Origin: Capitulum mitella
Lineage: Eukaryota; Arthropoda; Thecostraca; Pollicipedomorpha; Pollicipedidae
DNA length: 64,000 nucleotides
Assembly (NCBI GenBank): GCA_030062745.1
Contig: CP099848.1
Span: 7,151,501 to 7,215,500 of the forward strand
Reading direction: 5' to 3'
Under the pieces are notes generated by a model. The model saw nothing but the letters and a program-made list of their open reading frames with translations, was not told the origin of the DNA and ran no database searches. Numbering within the stretch: the first letter of the stretch is position 1; every line of letters begins with the position of its first letter. Shown here piece after piece: positions 10,901 to 22,900 of this stretch. The position numbers were made by a program, and so were the translations under genes.

Positions 10901-13900
10901 GGCCGACAACGTCAGCGGGGGCCGCTCGCTCAGCACTGGACCCGCCTGGGCAGACGGCACAGGTAAGCACACCAGAGCCGTCGTCGCCATGTGTCACGTT
11001 CAGTGGCAGTTGAGAGTTTGTCTTGGTTTCGCCGGGACAGTGCGTATCTAGCTGAATGGCTGGACTGCATCCAGTTTTACTGCACTGTTTTCCTGTTGAA
11101 TTAATGACGAAACACGCATTTTACGCACTCTGCGGGTGAATTACCATCTTCAGCCACTTCCTTTAACGGCATTAAACCGTTCCCCACATACAGGGTCTTA
11201 GTTCGCCCCATAGGAGACTCTGAACGCCAAGGTTATTTCTCCCGCGCGATGCCGGGGCAGGCCGCCGATCGGGACCCCACCGGACGGTGACGTCACTGAC
11301 TCACGTGGCCGCTGACGTCCAGATCGGCGTCCTCACGGGCGACGCCGGCGTCGTTGCGCGCCTCGCACGTGTACGTGCCGGCGTCGTGGCGCTGCACGTT
11401 CGTGATTCGCAGCACGCCTCCTGGGGAGGCACATCATCAGTCGTCTGTGCGTCAGTGCTCAGTTCGCGACACGCGACAAGATCGCAGGTAAGGAGTACTT
11501 CGTCCGCGTAGATCGTGGCACGACTTCTCGCCGATAGCGGTTGATTGCACGAAGTCTTGATGTGCCAGGGCAGTGAGGTAAAATACGTGCCTTTTGCTGC
11601 TGGGTTTGCATGAGCCTAACGTTTTATCCACGCGGCTTGAGTCGCGCTTGGCAGAAGTGTTCCAGCGGCATGAGTCGCGCCTGGCAGAAGTGTTCCAACA
11701 AACACACCAGAGAAATGGACGTTGACCTCCACTGAAGTCCTACGAAAACCGACCTACACTCGGTAGAAACAGCTGAGGGAATCACCCTGAATTGACACCA
11801 CCCCTACCATCCCAGCCAGAGCTCTGAACGTTCCTCTGTCGGCCTGCTGACCGCTTTGACAGGTGTCCCGTAACTCTGTTGACTGCTCTGACCGGTGCTC
11901 AGTCAGCCCGCCGGCCGCTCCGGCGCTCACCTCCGGCCAGCACGGCCACGCGGGAGCTGTGTCGGATCCGGCGGCCGTTATGCAGCCAGGAGACCTCCGG
12001 CACGGGGTAGCCGCCGGCGCCGCAGGTCAGGTCGATGTTGGCGCCGGCCGGGGCCACCTGACTCCGCGGCGGAGACGTGATGCGCGGCGACGCTGAGGGC
12101 CGGCCGACACCGTCAGACCCAGCACCGGGCCGGAGGCAGACGAAGTGGCGCGGCACGGCAGGGTGGCGATAGCGACGCGGTACGACAGAATGACGATAGT
12201 GGCGCGGTACAACAGTGACGACAGTGATGCGGTACGACAGAATGGCGATAGTGATGCGGTACGGTAGAGCGGTGATAGTGACGGGGTACAACTAGCAGCG
12301 TAAGCAGAATTTTCGTAGGGATGACAGCTGACTTCGATACTCAGGCAGTAACTTTGTCTACATACAACGACGCGGAGATATAAGATCTACACAAATCGCC
12401 GTGACGATAATGAATTCGCCCTCAGTCGCTGCCTCTGCAGCGGGCTCAGTTTCTGCGGCGGCTGACTGACTCTGTAAGATGAGCTGGGCCGGGGCGGTGA
12501 CCCTGCCCAGCCGGTTGGAGGCCGAGCAGCGGTACTCCCCGGCGTCCTGAGGCTGCACGTTGATGATGGTCAGGTTCGCCTCCCGCGCCGCGAACCGCAG
12601 CTGGACGGCAGCAGAGGCGCACGGTCAGCGTGGCACGCGATGGCGGTAAATCCAGGGCAGCGGGTTATCGGAAAACGTAACGGTAATAAAGGCAAGATGT
12701 CTAGCTGTAACCAGGCATGTGTAAACGGTCAGTGTAGACAGCGGTAAATGCCAGAATGGCTCATGGCAATGTTTTAGGACATATCCTAACTATACCAAAC
12801 CTGGACTGTAGGCCTACTGCAGCCCTAAAAATGCTAAATTTTCCGGACAGTTGTTGTACTGGTGGCGGCCAGAGAAGCAGTCTACGTGCTTCTCCTACAA
12901 GCACGGTGTGAAATTGACGTGGTGACGGGCAGCCGTTCCTCCGTCGGCCCGGCTGGTCCCCTCGGCCCGGCGGCCGTACCCTGTAGCGGGGCGTCTGGGT
13001 GGTGATGGCGTTACCGCCTCGGAGCCAGAGCAGCTCCGGCGTCGGGTAGCCGTCCACCACGCAGATCAGCTCGGCCACGTCGCCGACGCCGACGCGGATG
13101 TCCTGAGGCGGGCGCAGGAACCGCGGACGGCCTGCAGGAGATTAGGAGGCAAGGTTAGGAGGCAAATGTTCTACTAGTGCTGTGAGGAATTTGAAAATGG
13201 TGGTTGATTTAAAATGTATTGCGACGTGAAAACATGCCGCCGGAACAGCCGAGGTACGATAACTGTCTGAATTGTACCGGTAAGGCACGTTTATCTCGAC
13301 TCGCGTTCACATTAGCTGAAAAACTAAATGAAACGTCGTTCCCAACGCTTTGCGTGGTTCTGATGAGATGCTACGTAGACACTATCCCAAACTCCGAGAC
13401 TGGCGGCCAAAAACACATACGACCAGCAGACTGAGCTCTCGCCTCTCGTGAGGCAACAGCGGCCAGCACCGGTAGTACGTCGATTCCGACTCACTGTGCG
13501 TGGCCAGGTTGTCGTCGGTCCTGGCCCGGCCGAGCGGCTGGTACGGCGCCCGCTGCGGCGTCAGACGGTTGTCCTCGCGGTTCCTGTTGTCCAGCACGCG
13601 GCCGCGCCGGTTGTAGAAGCTCTGCCGCTCTCGCCGTGCCGGACTCTCCTCCTCCACCTCCTCCTTCTCCTGCACCCGCTCCTCGCGGTCGTCCGCGGCG
13701 CCGAGCGCAGCGAACGGCGATGCCGGAGTAGTGACAGGCACACCTATGTGCGGCATGCCGTCATCCGGCTCCGGCGAGGTAGGCACGTAGCGCACGCTCA
13801 CGGGCCGAGATTTCACCTCCCCCATTTGGTTTTTGGCCATGCACTCGTATACGGCCTCCGGGTCGCTAGATGGCTCTACCATCAGCGTGCCGTCTTCCAG

Positions 13901-16900
13901 GATTTGGTAGCCGGTCTGCATGTTGTCGGGGTCCAGTTCGTTGCTGGAAAGAGGAATCAGTTGGTGAAATCAGCAGCCGATACGTAGCCAGTTCATACAG
14001 GCAGATATAGCGCGCGTGGCATGAGCTGTGAGGTGGTGCGCTGCATAAAGAGCACGTGCGACCATTTTAAGGTCATTGAATGCATGCATCTCCCGCAGCT
14101 GGTGCATCTTCAGCTCCTTTTTGGTCAAGCATCGGACGATCAATCAGACGTCGGACAGGGGCGTTCACGACATAGCGTGGCTGCCACCAACGGGAGGCCG
14201 CTGGGCTCGCGCTGGACTAAAAAGGCGCGAGAACCCACGCATTGGCCGTTCAGAACGAACTCCTGGACAAGTTTCGACCTCCGAGCACTTAGGTCATGCT
14301 GAAGACCCCAAAATCTTGTTCTTATTCAGACCTCTGTATCCCACAGCTCCACACTGACCAGGCGGGTCAAAGGTATTGTAACCTGCACCCCTCCCTCGCC
14401 TGCGCCTAGCAACGGTCCAGGGTTCAGTCTCGGCAGCGACCGCCGGCGTCAGTGACGGTCGTCGGCGTCCTGCGTGCCCGAATGACGTCACACGGCTGCC
14501 TGAGTCACCTGTTGTGGAGCCAGACGATGTTGGGCTGCGGCTCGCCGTCGGCCTCGCAGTGGAAGTAGGCCGTCTTGCCGAACGTGATGACGACGTTCCG
14601 AGGCTCTTCGGTGAGGTGTGGCGCGGCTGGAACGAGTACCAGAGGTCATCCGAGGACGAGTCCCAGAGGAGGTCATCCGAGGACGAGTCCCAGAGGAGGT
14701 CACCCGAGGACGAGTGCCAGAGGAGGTCATCCGAGGACGAGTCCCAGAGGAGGTCATCCGAGGACGAGTCCCAGAGAAGGCCATCCGAGGACGAGTCCCG
14801 GAGAACGTCACCCGAGGACGAGTCCCAGAAGAGGAGCTCGCCTCGGGTCAAAAGCTGGGACGTCGAAGCTCCTCACCAATAAAACTTATTGGTGAGGAAT
14901 ATGGTATTATTGGTATATGTCTCGCGCAGTTTTATTGGTAACCAATAAAACTGCGCGAGAACAGGGGAGCATTGTCCCCCCCCTGACAGAACTTATGGTG
15001 CCGCCGGTGACTGGTGATTAAGAGTGGGTGTGGTGATTCAGAGAGGGTCTGGTGATTCAGGCGCTTCAAACGCCCCAGGTTCAAAGATCCCTCGGGAGTG
15101 GTTTTGCCCGGGTTTTTCCGCTTCATGACTGGTAAAGCCTTTATTTAAGTGCTGGTAACCGGGCCCTTTCATTAAATTAAACGCCTTCGTTGAACGTGCA
15201 AACTTGTGTGCACTTCACCTCGACTTACTTGAAAGTGACTGCATGGGATAATAAGTGTTCCTAAGATTTCATAGCTAACGCCTAAAGCTTTCTTTAAGCA
15301 CGACAATGTAGCATTTGCTCTTAGTACGTCTACAGACATATGTGTGAAAACGACCGACTTCGGCGTTATAATCACAGCCACTGAAGCAGAATTTTGAAAA
15401 AGGAGGGTGGTTTTGCAGCCGAACATCCGAACTATCGCTCAACGTCCTATTTCGCTACGAAAGTCAGACGGGTTAGGTACAGGACATCTCACCATTCGCT
15501 GACTCACGCCTGAAACGCGAACAACGTTGTAGCTCATTCCGAGTGGCCACTTGGCGCCTTTACGGGATCTCGCATCAAACTTTCATGAGAATAAGGTTGG
15601 CGGACCTGCGCCGCCACGGCTGCAGCGCTGTGACCGGACTGCGCCCTCTGTGTCCCCTTGAGACACCGACCACGGATCGACGCCGCCACAGTGATCTCAG
15701 TCGGGCGGCAGTGGCCGAATACGTGGTGTCGGTCTGCTGATTCGGCAGCTCCATTGGTAAGTAGCTCAACGAGTTTTGGTGGCAGCGTCGTCCGAGTACA
15801 AATATAGCCATTGCTCGAAGCTCGTGACATGGCATGAAAGTCATGAGCCAACAACCACACACTCAGTCAAACCGGGGAGCGTCACTAGCGACTGGTGAAC
15901 ATTCAGAGCGGAACGAAACGCTGTGTTAATTAACAGATGTGTCTGTTTGGCAGGAACTTAGCTACAACGCAAAGAGAAGACAAATGCCTACTCTTATGAC
16001 GTAGATAATCCCTTCTTCAAATCCAAACCAAACTGAGCCCGAATGGAGGAAGTAAAGGCGATACAGAAAAAACCTACACATATCCGCGAAACACGCTTTC
16101 CGACGAACCGACGCCATGCTTTACGTCTCACAAGCCTCGCCCCGCCAACTCACAGCAGCGGAGCATCTGATCCTCGATGTCGGCAATGCTGCGCCCGTGT
16201 AGTTCGGCTGGCTCTTGACAGGTGGCGCTGGCCACCGAACGAGACGAGTGCTCCTTCAGCATGTGGGCCAGCCACAGCATGCGGCAGTCGCAGATGAGCG
16301 CGTTGCTGTCCAGCCGCCTGGGGCGAGAGCGCGCGTCAGGCGTAGTCGGCAGACGGCGTGCAAACGGCGGCGCGCTCCGGCACCGGCACGGCAAATTGCC
16401 AAGCACACGGCCCGTTTACGTGCTCTTTGCCGGCGGACACGAGTCAATACGCTCGGTCAACAGCGTGACGACGCGGCCCGAAGGCCCGCCGCCTTCCAGC
16501 CGGCCGTCACACCGGCCCGTCACGCGTCACGGCGCCGGGAAGCCGCCGGCGACTCGGCAGCGCCAGGCGCCTGCCGGCCGGCGGCGGTCGACAGTTTCGG
16601 CCGGACCCCGCCGCGCGCCGGACGGCGGAGAGGCCGTCGATCCCAAGACCCCGCCAGGACCCGCCGAGCCCGGGGACCCGCCCGTCTGGGGACCGGGCGC
16701 CGCCGGCAGACGGGCGCGCCGGGCGTAATGCCCGGCGCCGGCCGCCGCTCTGCTGGCGGGCCGACCGCGCCCCGCGCAGTGCGCGCAGATACGGTGCCCT
16801 TTTTCGAAAGCTAAATAAACCCGTCCAATCAGCGCCGGCGAGTTTATTTGGCCTGATAAGCCGCGTGCTGCTCGAGGTGCGTCGCGGTTTATCTGCGGGC

Positions 16901-19900
16901 GGCCGCCGCCGCGCCGCGTCCGTCCCGGCCGCGCAGCTCTCGCCGCTGATCCCGCCGCGGGGGACGCGCCGGAGGGTCCGGCCGCCGCCACTGGCGTACT
17001 CACAGCCGCTTCAGCGAGGTCAGGTTGCTGAAGGCGCCGTACGGTATCCTCTCCAGCTTGTTGTTGTGCAGGAACCTGCGGGCGGCCGGTGCGTCAGGGC
17101 CCACTCGAGCCGCGCCGGCTCATCGAGCCTCTCGAGACGCGGCCGGTGCGGCGGCTCGGGCGGTCTCGAGCCGTCCGGGGCCGGCCCACGGCTGCAGCGG
17201 CAGGCACGAGAACAGGCTGCAGTGCACTCGCCGGCGACCGGCCGTCACTAGGCCCGGCCTGAATAGGTCGACCGGCGGCGCGCGCGGTAGCCGCCGTCGT
17301 TCATTAGGGCGCCCCCGTTCTGAAAGGCTGGCCGGTGCAGAAGCCCGGCACCCGCTGCGCCGCCGAGTGATGTATCGAACAATAACAAACCCGTGTCGCC
17401 AGGGTCGCCGGCCAGGGGTGGGCAGCTGGGGCGGGGTGGGCGCCGCCCGTGGGCGTGGTTGACTAAACCATCGCTCCGTGGAGACAATATCGCAATATCA
17501 CACCAAACCGTCCTTTCCAGTTTATTGTGAGGCTGCCTATGTCACTGAAATGACCAAGTGTGACTAAGTGTTCAGAAGCAGAATAACTTTATCGGCGATT
17601 TAGCAAATGCAGGACCTTCCGCGGACGAGAAGATGGTCGGTCGTGCTGTTCGGCACACCTCACAGCGGGCCCACGCAGCCGCGCACGCGCTCGGCTGACC
17701 GGCACACATACTCACAGCCTCTCGATGGACGGTAGGTTGCTGAACGTTTCGGCGCTGACGTCCTCAATGTAATTGTAATGCAGGTACCTGGGGAAACGGC
17801 TCATCAATAATTCATCCGCGGCCGGAGGCGGGCTGTGCGGCGCGCCTGGCCGCCGCCGGCCCACTCGCCTTCCGTCCGTGTCACGATCCCTGACGCCTGC
17901 CCTCGGTCCCCGGCGTGGAGTCATCGCGCCGCAGGCGCACCGCAGGCCTCCGTCACAGGTCTACGGTGACGGGAAGGACCGGAAGCCGGAGCTGTCTCCC
18001 AGACAGCAGACTCGGAGAGACCTCCGTCGCCGGCTCAGGGCGGCGGAAGCGACCGGTGACTGGGACTGTCTCCCAGGCGCTGGACCCGGCCAGAATAGGA
18101 GATTGTCGTGATTGGGCCGCGGTGACAGCCCTGGCCAACAAGGCGAGGCGGAAGAATGTGAGATGAATTATGTAGGATGGCAGCTCTGGTGTCTGGAAGA
18201 GTGAGGCCGTCCAAAACGGCTACGGCCAAGTCAGCGATGCGGGCTGTAAGCTTGCTCACCGCCAACGCTTGTGAATCAGTTGCAAGTGGCGCTATATAAA
18301 AACTGTTTACAAGACTTGTGTTCGTATCAGTCCATCCCAATCTGCTTCAAACCTTTGAAACTGAACAGATAGAGCCCGGTTGTTTGGTTTTCCACCGCCA
18401 GCCTCGGAAGCTTCGCGTCAAAATCAGACAAGACTTTCAGGACAGCTAGCCAGCCTGATTCAATCACGTGGCGCCGAAGTGCACGGCTAAATCTCTGAAC
18501 AATGGCGCACCACAGGAATGGGCAAATCCACAAACCGCGCTGAGCCACAAAGAGCGGGTTGGCCCGGCCCGGCAACAGGTAGCGAAAGCTCCTGCAGTCC
18601 GACGCCCGGAGGTATGACCAAATCGGATAGCTGAACGTCCGGTCCCGCCAGCGGCGGCGGCTGGGCTTCCAGACCTCCGCTTCGCGCCGTGACGCTAGCA
18701 ACGGAGCGGCCGTTCCGCTGCAGAAGACGCGGCAGTGTCGAGCGACGCCGACCCGACGAGCGGAGCGTGCGTTCAGCGCTCGCTCGCATTCGCCGCACGG
18801 GTTCCGTCCCGCGCTTTCTCGCATTCCTCGCGTTGGCTCCGTGCCTCGTCCGCCGACAGCGGCCGCTCCAAGGCTGCCCGATCCACGCGCGGCCCGCTCT
18901 CCGCCGCGCACACGAGCGCCTGCCGTTCCTCTGACGCCGGCCGTCACGGTCGTCTGCGCCGTGAGCCGGGCTCGGGGCCAGCCGGCACGCGCGCCGCCGC
19001 CGCCGGAGCCGCCATTCATGGCCGGCTCGAGAGCGGCCAGCTGGGGCCAGCCGGCGGCGCCGGGCGCGGCCAGAGCTCCGGCCGGGACCTAGCTCGTGAC
19101 GACCGGTTCGTTTTTGTCTCGCGACCCCGCTGTGAGCCGGGCGACCGTCGGCCGGGGATCGCCGGGGTAATGGATGGGTGGAGCGCGGAGAGGCGGCGCG
19201 ACCGGCGGCTTTCGTGCATGGGGAGTGGCGCGCTCCGAGCGGCAGAGCATTATGCATGGACGTAATGCCCGACAATAAAATACTTCGGAATACAACGTGC
19301 GTAAACTAATGGGTCGCAACTAAACGTTTCAAGTAATCAGATGCCCAATACTAGATTTTAGGCTAATGAAAAATTATGGCCTATGTCGCTCAACAGTGTT
19401 TTCCTTTAAAGATGAACATCGTTTGCACAACTAAACCAGTGCATAACGAACAGCCAGACTTCAGGTGCTCATTACAGGACATTGACTTAGATGTGTTTCC
19501 GTCTTTCAGCTGTCAGTATCGCGAGCGAGCGACAAGAACATGAAGGATACTTACAGTTGTTCTAGTCTCGGCATATCATGGAAGGCTTCACTATCAATGT
19601 GGCGTATCCTATTTTTATACATGTATCTGAAACAAATCCGTCAAATCAATCAGTAAACGTCTTTCGGACACGCAGGGAATTGACAGATGGCGTAGTTACA
19701 CTTTGAAGCCAGGCCACACACACAGTAACCGTTGGGGCTACCTCAATGACCACTCAGGAAGAAAAACAAGCCGCACTACGAATGTTTTGACCACCAGGTT
19801 TCTGCCCTCCCCTTCTCTCACTCGATACATACAAAACTGTTGGTAAAAGTTCATAAATAAGGAAAGGAAAACAGACTGTGAAAGCAAAGGATGCTGGGAG

Positions 19901-22900
19901 AGAAAACATGACAGTCTTCCGTTTGGGAGTCAATCATTCGTCTAACGCTGGCCCTGTCCATGCTCAAGGCTTTTGCCTTGCCGGTGTGCGCGCGGGGGTT
20001 ACTGCAGTCATCATCCCATGGAATGTTGCAAACGTTGACAAAGATAAAAAGAAGGAAAGGAAGCCGAGGACCAGAGAGCGATGGGAACGAGAAGTAGAGC
20101 GAGCGAGCGGGGAAAAGAAAGAGAGGGAGAGAGAGCTGAGTGCGTGGGTGACTCGCGCCGCTGCAGAGACAATGGCGCCCAGTTGATGGGAATCAGCCGA
20201 AGCTCTGTGACAATTGTCGGCGAGAGCGACTCCGTCGGACCCGCAGGCGCCGCGGCCGCTCGACCCCACATGGCGCTGGGGCTAATACGAAGATGGGGCC
20301 CAATAAGAAGCTGGTGCGTTCAAGATTGCGATAACCGCTCGGGGATCGGCACTGGTCAGGTTACTTCGGTTGACTGGGGCGCAATAGCCGGCTGCAGCAC
20401 GAGGGCCTGCCGAGGCGGCTTAGTCGAATGGGGCGGGATTGCTCGTTAGCGCGTTGGATCCGACAAGACGGCAAGAGCATCTGACAGGACAGAATAGCCG
20501 GCTGGCGTGCTTTGGCCGCCCCGGGCGTTGGGGACAGCTGGAGTGACCCTGAAGCTTCCCTGGCCCGGCGAGATACTGCAGGGCAGGCGCGGCTGCAAGC
20601 GAAGGGCGGGACAGGCGCTCCGACTTCGCGACGCGCAATTCTTTTGTTTTGCCGTCGGAGCGGCGAGAACAAACAGTGGTGGACCATTGTTGACCATCGG
20701 CGTCCGGCTGGACGGGGGACCGCGACAGACGGCCGACGCACATTGTGCGCCACTTCAGCTCAACAACGCGTCAATCTCGCGACAAAAAAACTGACACTCC
20801 GCTGACGCCCAGACGTCTCGCGAATTCTGAGAAGCCAGTTCTGACGGCGCGCAGCAGGATGAGATGTCTCACGGGACCTTTGACACCGGTGCCTCGGGCG
20901 GCGCTTCGCATTCGCAGACGGATGCACCATAATGAGCCTGGACATATAAGGACGGACTGATGAATAAAACAAGGAGTGGACGCGGCATTCTACGGGTTTA
21001 CTTTATCATCCATTAAAGTCACAACAGCGGATTTGCATCGCGGCATTTTCCTCGTTAGAGTCGTCAGTAAGCGGCTACCGGTTGCAGAAAACCGACAATT
21101 AGTCACAGAGGAACCATAAAATAAATCATTCGGGGTGATTTAGGTGGCAGCATCGTTCCGTAAGTGGCCATAGGCAGCGATTGTGCGCCGGATTATCGTG
21201 GAATGGTAGGTGTCTGGCCGAGTGGGGAGTCGACTCACAGGTATCGGAGGTCACTCAGTCCTGAGAAGGTGCCTTTGCTCAGCCGACTGATCTTGTTGTT
21301 GTTGAGGAGCCTGAAATGAAAACGTGCCAGGACTGAGAAAGCTAATTCCTCCGCTGGGGTGCAGCAGACCGAGGAATGCCGTAAAGGCAATAAACCAAAT
21401 CGTATCGAGTCGATAGAAAACATCTGATTATCCAGTTATCTAAACATCTAACCAATAATGACAAGATTTCTCGGATGAAAGGACCTGAGAATGTCCTGCC
21501 TATCGTCAACGTCCGGCACCGCAGACTTGAATGATATCTTCTCAAACAAAGCAAAGCAAAGTGCACACAAGTCTTCAAACTGTTTCCGTTTGTCTGAATT
21601 GCTAAAATGCACCAGTCATTTCGTTGATTTCTCAGCGGCATTGCGCATGCTATGATCTTCCAACTGAAACGTTAACAAGTCAAACCGTATGACGGTCCCA
21701 GTATGACTGAGCACATTTCATTGACGCAGTCTAAACGCAAAAAAGGACAGATTTTGCCATCATCGGCAAAAAAGGGATAAGAAATAAAAACAGACTTTCG
21801 AAATGAAGCAGCAGCACGCCTGTCAAAATGCTGTAACCAAGATCTCATTTGACGCGGCAACACTGCAGTGAAAGCGGTGGACGCGGCAACACTGCAGTGA
21901 AAGCGAGTGACTGAGACAGTACTTTGACGAAAAGCTGTGAGTCGAGCAAGCATCACGTGTCGCGATGAGACAGCGGCGAGCTCGCCGACAGTCGGGGGTC
22001 GACGTTGCCCGGGGGCGGCGGCGGCGGCGGCTCGTCTCCGTCCAGGCCGGACCGCCGAGCGCGGCCCGGCCCGATTCGCTGCGCCGATTGCAGAGGATTT
22101 ACGGTCGCGGCGCGCGACAACACCGCTGCGGCGCCTGAGTCATAAGCCGCGCGTCCTGCGGTGATGCACGGCTCGGCGTAAATCATCAATAACGGCGACC
22201 GGTCTTCCAGCTGCATCCGGCGCCACGCCCCTTGCGCGGCCGGGGGGGGGGGGGCACGGGCGGAGACTCACAGCGTGTTGAGGTTGCGCATCTGCAGAAA
22301 GCTGCCCGGAGGGAGACGCTCGATCTCGTTGAACCGCAGGTCCCTGGAAGATGACGGTACGCGTCACATGGCACATCGGTCTCGCTGAAGACGAACCGCA
22401 GGGAAGAATCTCATGAGCTGTCGCAAAACCTCACGAGGACCAGTCGGTGAGCTGCGATTTCAATGATCCGAAAGTTATGATATGTTCTGATACACTTGTG
22501 CATTAAGCCAATAGCAAAATGAGCACATCTCGGACTAGCATTGCAAGAAAACGCCTGCGGACATAGACAAGATCTTACGACTTTGCACTTGCTGACTGCA
22601 TATCTTAAACATTTCAGTGCCACTCTCAGATTTATTTGCCGCCGCTGGCCTGTCTCGGATGTCAGACGTGAACACAGACGGCATTCCTCGATGACACAAT
22701 TTGTTGGTTGGTAATTCTATATCGAAGATGGTCTTCCGAATTCTCGTCAAACTGGCCATCCCTTTCCAAGATTGTGTCGATCACTGTGATGCAGCAATCG
22801 GATCAACTACACATTGCGAAATATTTGCATTTTTATGTCCTTGGAAGCCTGACAGAAAAAGTGCTCGGCTTTGCTAAGATATACGGCAACGGAGAAGTGA

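Larger units (their letters stand above)
16318..19554. other. Peroxidasin introns 6, 5 and 4
   Basis: Very GC-rich at about 16440-17470 and 18640-19240, with long spurious open frames on both strands. No conserved protein motif was recognised outside exons 5 and 6. Confidence 0.55.
19627..22271. other. Peroxidasin introns 3 and 2
   Basis: Contains the purine-rich tract and the 29-bp duplication. The region 21950-22260 is GC-rich and ends in a run of 14 G next to exon 2. No gene was recognised other than exon 3. Confidence 0.55.

Noticed and set aside
14514..14941. Open frames rich in EDESQRRS or GHPRTSPR
   Set aside because: Translations of the 27-bp minisatellite.
19878..20186. 102-codon frame with a Lys/Glu/Arg-rich stretch
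   Set aside because: The charged stretch is the translated purine tract; no homology recognised.
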